Positions 21,668-33,344 are shown, counted from the stretch's first letter. The stretch: 64,000 nt of DNA from Megaustenia siamemsis (GCA_032433765.1 JAVIAB010000160.1:17348049-17412048); one strand, 5' to 3'. Notes: generated by a model from the letters alone, not told the origin. A program made the numbers and translations.

Positions 21668-22040
21668 TCATCATCATTTTGTGCCATACCGGTTGGCGTA
21701 GGTGATCATGTCCCTCCACAATCTTCTATCTACAGTGTATCGTATCAGTTCTGTTGTTGACTGTTTTCCATGCCATGACACCAAGCTATCCAGTATTTTC
21801 TCTCTTTGTCTTCCGCGATCTCTCTTTCCTTTTATTTTGCCAGTTGTAACCAAGAATTCCAACTTTCCTCTTCTCATGATATGCCCGAAAAATGTTGATT
21901 GCTTCTTTGTGATGTTTTTAAGAGCTCCCTTTTTGTGTTGGCCTCTTTGAGAACTTCCTCATTGGTCTTTTTAGCTGTCCAGGGAACTTTCAACATTCTT
22001 CTGAGAAATCCCATCTCTGTGACCTCTAATCGTCTTTTCA
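21668..22040 (-). mobile_element. RTE-C2 LINE 3' end, antisense
   Basis: The minus frame from 21877 reads LEFLVTTGKIKGKRDRGRQR then LWRDMITYANRYGT, the RTE C-terminal end, closed by a cat-repeat tail at the left. Diverged from RTE-C at nearly every block; other copies at 14752-15175 and 28880-29105. Confidence 0.85.
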
Positions 22041-22631
22041 TTTGAATAAATCATATTTCACTTAAATATCGGTAAAGTTCACAGTCCATCCACTCGTCAA
22101 GAGTAAAACATACACCAAACCGGGAAACAGCAACACACAATGTCACAATTAGACTATCGCTTAAATCATTTAAATATATCAGCACGAGCCGAATTATAAA
22201 AACGACAACTTGTAGCCAAATGTTAACAAGCATAAATCAGCCAAACAATTAGTGACATCCATAATTTACTTAAATTGTTCTTCAGTGTCATGTTACTAGA
22301 CTGAAAAAAAATAGATTGTCGCCCTTTATCACTCACTTTAATAATTTTGACAGAGATCCTTCCAAACATTATCAGGCATTATGAATTCAGAGTTTGAAGA
22401 AACGTTTTCTTTTAATTTTTGTAAGAAAGGGACCAAGATGACCATCCAGCAAAAGAGCTGAGTTTGGTCACCGACACACAACTGTCTGCATGCATCAGGG
22501 CGATCAACAGACCTTGCACCAGGTCCCAACAGTGCTCCTGAAAACAGACTTTCCATTCAAGCCAAGCGAACAGGGGCCGAAAAGAGAAGGCTTGTTATAT
22601 TTGTATTTATTATTATACTTATATTACGATT
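22041..22631. other. No recognised gene
   Basis: AT-rich left half and a more balanced right half near 22440-22580, without motif. ORFs on both strands are short and partly enter the array. Confidence 0.4.
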
Positions 22632-23472
22632 ATACTTATCTCCACCGAGGACTAAAAGTCGAGTTCGGTTATACTTATCTCCACCGAGGACAAAATGTTG
22701 AGTTCGGTTATACTTATCTCCACCGAGGACTAAAAGTCGAGTTCGGTTATACTTATCTCCAACGAGGACTAAAAGTCGAGTTCGGTTATACTTATCTCCA
22801 CCGAGGACTAAAAGTCGAGTTCGGTTATACTTATCTCCACCGAGGACTAAAAGTCGAGTTCGGTTATACTTATCTCCACCGAGGACAAAATGTTGAGTTC
22901 GGTTATAATTATCTACACCGAGGTCGAGTTCGGTTATACTTGTCTCTACCGAGGACAACATGTTGAGTTCGGTTATACTTGTCTCCACCGAGGACAACAT
23001 GTTGAGTTCGGTTATACTTATCTCCACCGAGGACTAAAAGTCGAGTTCGGTTATACTTATCTCCACCGAGAACTAAAAGTCGAGTTCGGTTATACTTATC
23101 TCCACCGAGGACTAAAAGTCGAGTTCGGTTATACTTATCTCCACCGAGGGCTAAAAGTCGAGTTCGGTTATACTTATCTCCACCGAGGACTAAAAGTCGA
23201 GTTCGGTTATACTTATCTCCACCGAGGGCTAAAAGTCGAGTTCGGTTATACTTATCTCCACCGAGGACTAAAAGTCGAGTTCGGCTATACTTATCTCCAC
23301 CGAGGACTAAAAGTCGAGTTCGGTTATACTTATCTCCACCGAGGGCTAAAAGTCGAGTTCGGTTATACTTATCTCCACCGAGGGCTAAAAGTCGAGTTCG
23401 GTTATACTTATCTCCACCGAGGACTAAAAGTCGAGTTCGGTTATACTTATCTCCACCGAGGACTAAAAGGCG
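22632..23472. repeat. Minisatellite, 39 bp unit, about 21 copies
   Basis: Unit 'cgaggactaaaagtcgagtt' plus 'cggttatacttatctccac'. A subtype with 'caaaatgttga' or 'caacatgttga' appears in four units. One truncated unit near 22915-22930 breaks the frame. The 39-bp period keeps a frame open on both strands (223 and 196 codons). Confidence 0.98.
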
Positions 23473-23775
23473 AATTCGATCCTCCTCCAACGGTTTCAAT
23501 GTTTACCAAAGCTTTACATGAACATGTGATTATTTTTGCAAAAAATACGACACTGACGTAATACTACAACATTGTCCAAAAACGCACCAGAAGTAAATAA
23601 ACATATTGGCACTATTTACATAACATTCTCTATACGCCACTGCGTATGACGAGGTCCTATAATATTTTATTTAATCGTAAAGATACTTACACCTTCCAGT
23701 TAACTTATTTCACTACATAGGTTGTTTTCAGCCGCTCTTCACTTGCTATGTATCTATTCATTACGTTATGGGGGA
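23473..23775. other. Unassigned, with a possible SINE-1 3' scrap
   Basis: Near 23625-23665, 'ctatacgccactgcgtatgac' resembles the SINE-1 3' end. Otherwise no signal. Confidence 0.35.
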
Positions 23776-24070
23776 CGGGTTGGTCTCGAGACAATAGGCC
23801 GGTCTGGAGACAGAGAGGTTGTGGGTTCAAATCCCGGCTGCACTATTTGGGATTTTTTTTAATGATTCTCTCTGCGTCAATCACCCCTGGTCTCAGGCAG
23901 CGAAGTCCCGCTTGAAACGTCAATTACTCATCGACGAAAAAATATGCGTATCTCCGAAGACGGAGTTATCTGCCTGTGCGGCGAGGGAAAAATGGAATAA
24001 CACGCAAAATTCAGTTCCTAGTCTCTAGGGACTTCGTCAGAGGTCAAAGCTGGCGAACGAAAAAAAAAAT
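23776..24070 (+). mobile_element. SINE-2 (tRNA-derived)
   Basis: Head with 'ggttggtctcgagacaata' and B box 'gggttcaaatcccgg', then 'ctctctgcgtcaatcacccc', 'ggtctcaggcagcgaag' and 'tctccgaagacggagttat' (a short inverted repeat). A second, antisense copy at 62565-62815 keeps the same block order. Both carry an internal T- or A-run. Confidence 0.8.
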
Positions 24071-24199
24071 TACGTTATATCGTCTTATGCCATCTCCATA
24101 CCGAAGGTTGGTCCACAGAACGGTATTTTGGCTATCATCACATTTGTATTTGCTTGGAGGTAATAATGACGAGAAAGTTCAGGCTTTCGAGTTATGTGA

Positions 24200-24715
24200 T
24201 TTGGTTCCTATTGCGTGCTATTTGTATGTTATTGGTATGCTATTGGAATTCTATTTGTATGTTATCGGTGTGCTATTTGTATGTTATTGGTATATTATTG
24301 TTGTGTTATTTGTATGCTGGTGGTATGTTATTGATATGCCGTTGTATTTTATTGTATGCTATTAATATGCTATTGGTATGTTATTGGTATGCTATTGGTA
24401 TGCTATTGGAATGTTATTGGTGTGCTATTGATATGCTATTGGTATGTTACTAGTGTGCTAATGATATGCTATTGGTATGTTATTAGTGTGTTATTAATAT
24501 GCTGTAGGTATGTTATTGGTGTGTTGTTAATATGCTGTTGGTATGTTATTAGTGTGTTATTAATATGCTGTTGGTATGTTATTGGTGTGTTATCAATATG
24601 CTATTGGTATGTTATTAGTGTGTTATTAATATGCTGTTGGTATGTTATTGGTGTGTTATTAATATGCAGTTAATATGTTATTGGTAAGCTATAGGTATGT
24701 TATTAGTATGCTATG
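24200..24715. repeat. Minisatellite, irregular left part, 33 bp unit at right
   Basis: Built from 'tatgctattggtatgttatt'. From about 24490 a clear 33-bp unit ending 'agtgtgttattaa' repeats four times; the left part is a less regular 12-15 bp mixture. The Tyr/Leu/Val-rich reading frames look like membrane segments but are translation of this repeat. Confidence 0.9.
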
Positions 24716-25084
24716 AGTCCAGCTTCACTCTTTATTTTAAAGAACTCCAATAGTTTTTTTTTTAATTAAATCGACCAGAAATAAAATCACGCTTATACTG
24801 TGTGATGTCCATGTTATACTGTCTGATGAATCAGTTTCATTAATAATTTGAGAGACAAATTGGGGCCACTTAGAGAAACTTAATGGACGTAACCCATCTC
24901 TCTGTATTATCTGTGGGACACGGGGAAACTAGAGTAAGGAGATAAAGAAACGGAAAAGTCCATATAGAAATGTATTTACAGTAAGCAAGGAGTAAAGGCG
25001 TAAAAATACAAAGCTACTGTAAAGCTGATGATAAGAATGAAAATAAAAAAGGGGGAAAATGTCTAAACAACTTTACGTAGGTGA
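24716..25084. other. No recognised gene
   Basis: AT-rich, no motif. It may include the junction of the RTE-B copy that follows. Confidence 0.4.
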
Positions 25085-26760
25085 GGTATAAAAGAAAAGC
25101 AAAACGACTTTAAAATGGAGAGATGGAAAGAGCACTTTGAAGAACTTTTGAACAGACCCGGCTCAAATAATCCTCCAGATATACCAGCAAAAGAAGAGTT
25201 ACACGTTAACTGCGGAAAACCAAGCAAAGAAGAGATAATGAAAGCTATCAAACTATTAAAAGATGGTAAAGCCACAGGACCAGATGAAATTCCTTCGGAA
25301 GCCATCAAAGCAGATATTAACACCTCTACCAAGATGTTACATGATCTATTGGATAAAATTTGGGAGAGGGAAGAAATACCTAAAGACTGGAGAGAAGGTT
25401 ATATGATCAAACTACCAAAGAAAGGAAGTTTACAGGAGCGCACAAATTATAGGGGAATTATACTACTATCAGTGCCGGGAAAAATATTAGGCAGAATCAT
25501 TCTGGAGAGACTAAAAGAGGCTATAGAGAAACACTTGAGAGATGAACAAGCAGGTTTTAGGAAGAACAGATCATGTGCTGATCAAATAACTACTCTACGT
25601 ATAATAGTTGAACAAAGTTTAGAACTAAAATCCCCACTTTATATTGGATTCATAGATTACGAAAAGGCATTTGATAGTTTAGACAGAAGAATGCTTTGGA
25701 AGTTACTGAGTCATTACGGATCCCCATAAAGTTTATTAACCTGATAAAAACAATGTATGAAGGAACAAAATGTAGTGTGGTGCATGAAGGACAGCTTACA
25801 GAAGCATTTGAAATAAGAACAGGAGTAAGGCAAGGATGTCTTCTGTCTCCATTTCTCTTTCTACTGGCCATAGATTGGATTATGAAAATAACTCAAAACA
25901 ACAGAAATGGGATCCAGTGGTCACTGACCAAACAACTTGATGATCTAGACTTTGCTGATGACATAGCTCTCCTATCACACAGCCATCAACAGATGCAGGA
26001 TAAAATGAGTATATTAGATGAGAGATCACAACAGCTAGGACTAAAGATTAATAGAGATAAGACCAACATTATGAGAATTAATGCAGTTGGCAATAACCAA
26101 ATAAAACTAGGAGAAATACCTCTACTAGACGTACAATCTTACATATATCTGGGCAGTAATATAGATAAAGAGGGAGGAACAGAAAATGCTACCAAAATAA
26201 GGATATCAAAAGCAAGAGGAGCTTTCATTGCACTGGGAAACATATGGAAATCCAAAGAAATTAGGCTAAATACAAAAATAAACATTTTCAACTCAAATGT
26301 TAAGTAGGTCTTATTATATGGCTGTGAAACATGGAGAATAACAAAATTGACAATCATGAAGGTACAGACTTTCATTAATGGATGCTTGCGCAGAATAAAG
26401 GATGGAAATGGCAGGACAAAGTCACTAACGTGGAATTATGGAAATGTACCGGTCAAATACCAGTGGATAAAGAGATACAGCGAAGACGATGGCGATGGAT
26501 AGGACACACACTACGGAAGCCAACTGAGAGTATTACACAACAGGCCTTTTTTTGGAATCCCCAGGGGAAAAGACAAAGAGGAAGACCAAGGAATTCTTGG
26601 AGAAGATAGATCGAAGCAGAGGTGAAGATGATGGGGAAGACATGGAATTATCTTAAAAGAATTGCAAAAAACAGAATGACTTGGAAAGTGTTTGTTGAAG
26701 ACCTATGCTCCACTGGGAGTTAAAAGGTAGAGGAGAGAAGAAAACGACTTTACGGCTCAG
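25085..26760 (+). pseudogene. RTE-B LINE, reverse transcriptase pseudogene
   Basis: 5'-truncated RTE-like element lacking the endonuclease. It starts at the linker (MERWKEHFEELLNRPG) and covers the RT: DGKATGPDEIPSE, KLPKKGSLQERTNYRGI, GFRKNRSCADQ, motif A FIDYEKAFDSLDRR, motif B TGVRQGCLLSPFLF, motif C LDFADDIALL, then YLGSNIDKEGG. One frameshift near 25725 separates motif A from B. A stop at 26305 and later frameshifts break the C-terminal part, where LYGCETW and GKRQRGRPR are still readable. No catalytic Asp is lost in the RT motifs seen, so decay looks moderate. Other pieces: 12665-12914 and 62816-64000. Confidence 0.9.
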
Positions 26761-26785
26761 TATACCTTCAGCTGAAGCAATAGGC

Positions 26786-26790
<5 letters not shown>

Positions 26791-26829
<39 letters not shown>
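26791..26829. repeat. AT dinucleotide microsatellite
   Basis: About 19-20 AT units between the RTE-B and RTE-A copies. Confidence 0.95.
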
Positions 26830-26833
<4 letters not shown>

Positions 26834-26858
26834 TAAATACACACGCAAATATAACAAC

Positions 26859-27526
26859 CTATCTTGGAAGTTACGTTTGATCGAGTAGGGGATCCAAGCA
26901 AAGAAATTAGAATCAGAATGGCTAAAGCTGCAATGTCTTTCAGAAGCCTTGAAAAGTTGTGGAAATCAAAACTCATCAGCACAAACACAAAACTTAGGCT
27001 ATTCAAATCAAATGTACTATCAACCCTTACATATGCGTGTGAAAGTTGGAAAACAAGAGTCATAGAAACAAAGTTTAACGCATTCGAAAATAAATGTCTA
27101 AGGAAAATACATGGTATAGCGTGGAACGAATTCAAAACAAATGAGGAAATTAGAGAAAACGCCAATCAATCACTAATATCTTCAGTAATAAAGAAAAGAT
27201 GATGGTCATATGTTGGACATGTGATGAGAAGAGATAATAACCGAATAGCAAAGCAAGCCCTCATATGGGAAACAGCAGGTAAGAGGAAAAGAGGAAGACC
27301 CAGAGAGACACCGAGAAAAACATTGATGAGAGAGGCAAGAGCAGCAGGATTCGGCTCCCTCAATGAGATAGAGATGCTTGCACAGAACAGAGACAAATGG
27401 CGAGATTTGATAAAATATCTTTAAACGAATTGAAAACTGCTAGAACAAAAATTCAGATAAGAGAAGGAGTATCTTGGTCTACGCACTATGGGCCAGCTAC
27501 GGCTCGAAAGGTCAATAGATAGATAG
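26859..27526 (+). mobile_element. RTE-A LINE, 5'-truncated, with perfect target-site duplication
   Basis: Matches 39178-39830 of the long RTE-A copy from YLGS to the 3' tail. Frames: RIRMAKAAMSFRSLEKLWKS onward, a stop at about 27200, then MRRDNNRIAKQALIWE to LIKYL and stop at 27424. The 3' UTR ends 'cggctcgaaagg' plus an atag repeat. Flanked by 'aaatataacaac' at 26847-26858 and 27527-27538, an exact 12-bp duplication that fixes both ends. Confidence 0.95.
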
Positions 27527-27538
27527 AAATATAACAAC

Positions 27539-27986
27539 GAAGCCACTAGTAGTGTTCACCAGAGGCAAACAGTTAAAAACACACCCACACTTACATAACC
27601 ACACTCTTTCTAGTTCCAAAACACACAACATAACAGCTTACAATCGACTAGTACGTCACTTCTATGCAAACATTGAAAACACTCTCTCTCCACATTAACT
27701 TCAAACCTCAATACCAATATGATTACAACACGGACGAACACACTAGAATTCATCACAACTAATCTAAATCATCCATTACACAGAAGGGAAGTAGAATACT
27801 TATGCACCTCTTCTCGCAAATTTATTTTCGCCTGCCTGGGGGTTTCCCCATAAGGACAATGGTTACTTCCCTTTTTTTGGTGGCCGTCATCTACAAAGGG
27901 TGGATCCAGCAACAGCAAATGTGCACGGTATGGGAGGTCACTTGCCAAGAATTAATTCCCTTCCATATGAACTTATAGAGACAAAA
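27539..27986. other. No recognised gene
   Basis: Unique sequence. 'ctgcctgggggtttcccc' (about 27832) and the following 60 bp are GC-richer, without motif. Confidence 0.4.
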
Positions 27987-28605
27987 TCATCATCATCATC
28001 ATCATCATCAAGTACCGGGCCTAGTGGCGTAGGTGATCATGTCTCTCCACAATTTTCGATCCCGGCAGCTATTTATCATTTCTGTTGTTGACCTTCTGCC
28101 AAGCCATTCCCTTAAACTGTCTGTTATTTTTTCTCTTTGCTTCCCTCTATCTCTTTGTCCCTCATTTTTTCCAGTTGTTACAATATATTCCAGTTGTTCT
28201 CTTCTCATTACATGGCCAAAAAATGATGATTGTTTCTTCCTAACATTGGAAATTAGCTCTCTATTTGCTTTGACCTTTCTCAGAACATCTTCATTACTCT
28301 TCTTAGCTGTCCATGGTATTCTCAACATTCTTCTGTAAAACCACATTTCTACAGACTCCAGTGATTTTCTTGTCTATTGTCCTATTGTCCATGATTCGCA
28401 TCCGTATGTTAAGACTGGCTCTACGTAACATTTAAGAACTCTTTCTTGTTTCTATTGTCAAAAATAGATTGCATAGTATTTTCCTCATTTTTTGGAAAGC
28501 TGCTTTTGCTTGAGCCATTCTGCATCTCACCTCTTTTGTACATTTTCCGTCTGAGGTTTACAAAGTTCCCAAATATTTAAATTCATTTACCTGTTTTAAT
28601 AAGAG
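27987..28605 (-). pseudogene. RTE-C LINE 3' part, antisense
   Basis: The minus-strand frame 28346-28008 reads MWFYRRMLRIPWTAKKSNED, FFGHVMRREQLEYIVTTGK, REWLGRRSTTEMI, LWRDMITYATRPGT: an unbroken 112-codon C-terminal end. To the right, degraded codons extend to the YLG and SDGKC-like block near 28590. The cat-repeat tail at 27987-28010 marks the 3' end. This is the cleanest view of the RTE-C C-terminus in the window. Confidence 0.9.
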
Positions 28606-28666
28606 ACAGAATGGTTAGATTTAATTTGAGCAAATTAAATATTGTTGCTGTAAAGACCATCGTCAC

Positions 28667-28879
28667 CGCGCGCCGAACGGATCATCGTCACCGCACGCCG
28701 AACAGATCATCGTCACCGCACGCCGAACGGATCATCGTCACCGCGCGCCGAACGGATCATCGTCACCGCGCGCCGAACGGATCATCGTCACCGCACGCCG
28801 AACGGATCATCGTCACCGCACGCCGAACGGATCATCGTCACCGCGCGCCGAACGGATCATCGTCACCGCACGCCGAACG
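28667..28879. repeat. GC-rich minisatellite, 25 bp unit, 8-9 copies
   Basis: Unit 'atcatcgtcaccgc' plus 'gcgccgaacgg' (or 'acgccgaacgg'). Much richer in G+C than its surroundings. Its right end runs directly into the RTE-C2 tail, with which it shares the 'atcatcgtca' motif. Confidence 0.97.
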
Positions 28880-29105
28880 GATCATCGTCATGTGCCATAC
28901 CGATTGGCGTTAGCGATCTTGTCCTTGCACATTCCTCTATTCACAGTGCATCGAATCAATTCTGTTGCTGACTATTTTTCACGCCATGACACCAAGATAT
29001 CTAGTATCTTCTCTCTTTGTCGTCCGCGATCTCGCTTTCAATGTTTTTTTTTTTTGCCAGTTGTAACCAAGTATTCGAACTTTTCTCTTCTCATGATGTG
29101 CCTGT
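28880..29105 (-). mobile_element. RTE-C2 LINE 3' end, antisense
   Basis: Antisense of the same C-terminal block as 21668-22040, from 'ccataccgattggcgtt' to 'cttctcatgatgtgcc', with a T-run insertion near 29045. Short, broken copy. Confidence 0.78.
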
Positions 29106-29166
29106 GATGTGATCAGATCACCGCGGAACAGCAGATGTTCAATGAAAAAAAAAAGAGGCAGAGACT

Positions 29167-29395
29167 AGAACAAACACACAAATTAATAAAACAAGTACAC
29201 GAATACTAGAACAAACACAAATTATTAAAACAAGTACACGAATACTAGAGCAAACACAAATTACTAAAACAAGTACACGAATACTGAAACAAGGACAAAT
29301 TACTAAAACAAGTACACGAATACTAGAACAAGGACAAATTACTAAAACAAGTACACGAATACTAGAACAAACAGAAATTACTAAAAGAAGCTCAC
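29167..29395. repeat. Minisatellite, 39 bp unit, about 6 copies
   Basis: Unit 'acaagtacacgaatactaga' plus 'acaaacacaaattactaaa'. Related to the 40-bp array at 29531-30285 (shared 'cgaa.tactagaacaaacaca'). Confidence 0.93.
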
Positions 29396-29415
29396 AACAG
29401 GACCAGAGGAATAAA

Positions 29416-29436
29416 GACTGCTTTGTCAAAGCAGTC
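29416..29436. other. Perfect hairpin, 10-bp stem
   Basis: 'gactgctttg', one T, then 'caaagcagtc': a perfect inverted repeat with a single-base centre. It sits in the non-repeat island between two related arrays. No poly-U tract or known structural RNA motif next to it. Confidence 0.6.
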
Positions 29437-29530
29437 GTCACGACGTGTGAGGCTCATTCTGTCTACCACGGGTTTTCGAACACCGTACACCGGCTTTTCA
29501 GCCACGAAACAGCGGATTAACTACAGCAAG

Positions 29531-30285
29531 TTTGAACTACTAGAACAAACACATATTACCGCATCAAGCATACGAACTACTAGAACAAACACATACTACC
29601 GCATCAAGCATACGAACTACCAGAACAAAGACACACTACCACATCAAGCATACGAACTACTAGAACAAACACATATTACCAAATCAAGTATACGAAATAC
29701 TAGAACAAACACATATTACCACATCAAGTATACGAAATACTAGAACAAACACATATTACCACATCAAGTATACGAACTACTAGAACAAACACATATTACC
29801 AAATCAAGTATACGAACTACTAGAACAAACACATACTACCGCATCAAGCATACGAACTACTAGAACAAAGACACACTACCACATCAAGCATACGAACTAC
29901 TAGAACAAACACATATTACCAAATCAAGTATACGAAATACTAGAACAAACACATATTACCACATCAAGCGTACGAACTACTAGAACAAACACATATTACC
30001 ACATCAAGCACACGAACTACTAGAACAAAACACATATTACCAAATCAAACATACGAACTACTAGAACAAACACATATTACCAAATCAAACATACGAACTA
30101 CTAGAAGAAACACATATTACCAAATCAAACATACGAACTACTAGAACAAACACATATTGCCAAATCAAACATACGAACTACTAGAACAAACACATATTAC
30201 CAAATCAAACATACGAACTACTAGAAAAAACATATATTACCAAATGAAGCACACGAACTACTAGAACAATCACACAAATTACAAT
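29531..30285. repeat. Minisatellite, 40 bp unit, about 19 copies
   Basis: Unit 'tacgaactactagaacaaac' plus 'acatattaccacatcaagta'. The left half has 'catcaagca/gta' endings and the right half 'aatcaaacat', so two subtypes are segregated. Ends in degraded copies near 30285. Confidence 0.96.
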
Positions 30286-30814
30286 ATGCAAGAAGATATA
30301 GGAAATATATACAACTAGAAATATTACATTGCTATAATCGACATTTGGCGAGATCCCAACTATAAAGTTGGAAGAAACCATGATCGAAGGAAAAGACAGC
30401 ACAGTTCAAAAAGTGCTTTCATAAAATATGTTTTTATTGGCGGTCTGACGCAAGCGTCATTGATCAGTAGTAGCCATCACTACATCTAGGCTTCTTGTGC
30501 ATGATGGGAGGGGGTTGTGGAGGGTGGAATGTAATATTCAATAAAAGTATCGTTCTTATTGTCATGTGCACTCGCGACAATGCAAAGAGGTTCCAAAGAT
30601 GTGAGTAGATTTTCAATATGAAAGAAAAATGGTAAAAGCTAGGAAGGAGGTATAATGGACAACAATGAAGTCGTGTATAATTTCATTGTTCAGAGACTGG
30701 TATTTAAATGAATTTATTTGTTAACCAATATCGCTGGAGGAGTTTTAGTAATAACCATACAATAAACATAACAAAAATAGGAACACGAAAGGTATACACG
30801 TTTAATATGAGAGT
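30286..30814. other. No recognised gene
   Basis: AT-rich unique sequence, no motif. Confidence 0.4.
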
Positions 30815-32680
30815 TTGGAACATATTTAAAGATACATTAATGAGAGCGGTAGATGTCTTGAGAACATATTTAAAGATACATTAATGAGAGCGGTAGATGT
30901 CTTGAGAACATATTTAAAGATACATTAATGAGAGCGGTAGATGTCTTGGGAACATATTTAAAGATACATTAATGAGAGCGGTAGATGTCTTGAGAACATA
31001 TTTAAAGATACATAAATGAGAGCGGTAGATGTCTTGAGAACGTATTTAAAGATACGTTAATGAGAGCGGTAGATGTCTTGGGAACATATTTAAAGATACA
31101 TTAATGAGAGCGGTAGATGTCTTGGGAACATATTTAAAGATACATTAATGAGAGCGGTAGATGTCTTGGGAACATATTTAAAGATACATTAATGAGAGCG
31201 GTAGATGTCTTGGGAACATATTTAAAGATACATTAATGAGAGCGGTAGATGTCTTGGGAACATATTTAAAGATACATTAATGAGAGCGGTAGATGTCTGG
31301 GAACATATTTAAAGATACATTAATGAGAGCGGTAGATGTCTTGGGAACATATTTAAAGATACATTAATGAGAGCGGTAGATGTCTTGAGAACATATTTAA
31401 AGATACATTAATGAGAGCGGTAGATGTCTTGGGAACATATTTAAAGATACATTAATGAGAGCGGTAGATATCTTGGGAACATATTTAAAGATACATTAAT
31501 TAGTGAGTCAGAAGCTTGGGAACATATTTAAAGATACATTAATGAGAGCGGTAGATGTCTTGGAAACATATTTAAAATACATTAATGAGAGCGGTAGATG
31601 TCTTGGGAACATATTTAAAATACATTAATGAGAGCGGTAGATGTCTTGGGAACATATTTAAAGATACATTAATGAGAGAGATACCTTTGGAACATATTTA
31701 AAGATACATTAATTAGTGAGTCAGAAGCTTGGGAACATATTTAAAGATACATTAATGAGAGCGGTAGATGTCTTTTTGAACATATTTAAAGTTACATTAA
31801 TGAGAGCGGTAGATGTCTTGGGAACATATTTAAAGATACATTAATGAGAGCCGTAGATGTCTTGGGAACATATTTAAAGATACATTAATGAGAGCGGTAG
31901 ATGTCTTGAGAACATATTTAAAGATACATTAATGAGAGCGGTAGATGTCTTGGGAACATATTTAAAGATAGATTAATGAGAGCGGTAGATATATTGGGAA
32001 CATATTTAAAGATACATTAATTAGTGAGTCAGAAGCTTCGGGAACATATTTAAAGATACATTAATGAGAGCGGTAGATGTCTTGGAAACATATTTAATAA
32101 TACATTAATGAGAGCGGTAGATGTCTTGGGAACGTATTTAATAATACATTAATGAGAGCGGTGGATACTTGGGAACATATTTAAAGATACATTAATGAGA
32201 GTGGCAGATACCTTTGGAACATATTTAAAGATACATTAATTAGTGAGTCAGAAGCTTCAGGAACATATTTAAAGATACATTAATGAGAGCGGTAGATGTC
32301 TTGGAAACATATTTAATAATACATTAATGAGAGCGGTAGATGTCTTGGGAACATATTTAATAATACATTAATGAGAGCGGTAGATACCTTGGGAACATAT
32401 TTAAAGATACATTAATGAGAGTGGCAGATACCTTGGGAACATATTTAAAGATACATTAATGAGAGCGGTAGATACCTTTGGAACATATCTAAAGATACAT
32501 TAGTTAGTGAGTCTGAAACTTCGGCAACATATTTAAAGATACATTAATGAGAGTAGCAGATTCCTTGGGAATATATTTAAAGATGCATTAATGAGAGTGT
32601 CAGATGGCATGTGAACTTATTTAACGATTCTTTGCTCGCTTCATAAAATCTGGGAACATATGTAAAGATACATTAATGAG
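30815..32680. repeat. Minisatellite, 44 bp unit, about 42 copies, with higher-order variants
   Basis: Unit 'gggaacatatttaaagatac' plus 'attaatgagagcggtagatg' plus 'tctt'. The first 15 units are nearly identical. From about 31500 a variant unit containing 'tagtgagtcagaagctt' recurs at 31501, 31714, 32022, 32241 and 32505. A diverged unit at 32651-32680 precedes a LINE fragment and a stray unit lies beyond it. Confidence 0.98.
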
Positions 32681-32682
32681 CG

Positions 32683-33342
32683 AAAAATAACAGTGGGATT
32701 CAAGAAACTCCCTAACGAAGTAAGCACAATAGAAAATAAGTGGAAACAATTTAAGAAAACAGTAACCAACATCTCTAAAACATTACGTGGAACGAAGCTA
32801 AGAACAAAAGAAGGGAAAAAGAGCACCCCTTAGTGGAACGAAGCAATCAGAGAAGTAATTAAAAAGAAAAGGAGAAATTGTTTAAAAATTGGAGGGCGAA
32901 TAAGAATCAAGAAGACATGAAAAATATACCATAGTCCGAAAAAAAAATGAGTTAAAATTTGTATCAAAGAAGCTAAGCGAAACATGTGGACAGAATTCGG
33001 ACAAAATATGAGCAGGGATTTCAAGAGAGCCACAAGAGGTTTCTACAAAGCAATAACAACAACAAGGACGAAAAAGAAAATCATGATCCTACTGAGCTCA
33101 TCTATCACAAAGACGGACAGCCGATACCAAATAACCAACATTTGCAACAGAGATGGAAAGATTATTTTGAAGAACAATTAAATATGACAACTACCAATAA
33201 CACAACAAAAACATAGGAAACATAAGGGGAGCAGAGGCGAACAGAAGAGCAAAAGACCAGAAATGATATCTCCCTCGACGTAGTAAGATAAATGAGGCAG
33301 GAAATAAGAGGAAGTAGAAGATTAATGAACGACTAAGGAAAG
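32683..33342 (+). pseudogene. LINE-E-type linker joined to a 3' end, inside the 44-bp array
   Basis: Broken frames read LPNEVSTIENKWKQFKK, WNEAIREVIKKKR, then QHLQQRWKDYFEEQLNM, the region between endonuclease and RT in RTE-like elements. At about 33211 the sequence jumps to the LINE-E 3' terminus (EANRRAKDQK-like, then 'cctcgacg'), so the whole RT is deleted. It lies between satellite units. Confidence 0.75.
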
Positions 33343-33344
33343 TT

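Noticed and set aside
22632..23472. CRISPR-like look of regularly repeated units
   Set aside because: Units are contiguous without unique spacers, and the genome is eukaryotic; it is a minisatellite. The same holds for the other arrays.
24154..24673. Tyr/Leu/Cys-rich frames resembling transmembrane proteins
   Set aside because: Low-complexity translation of the 'tatgctattgg' repeat.
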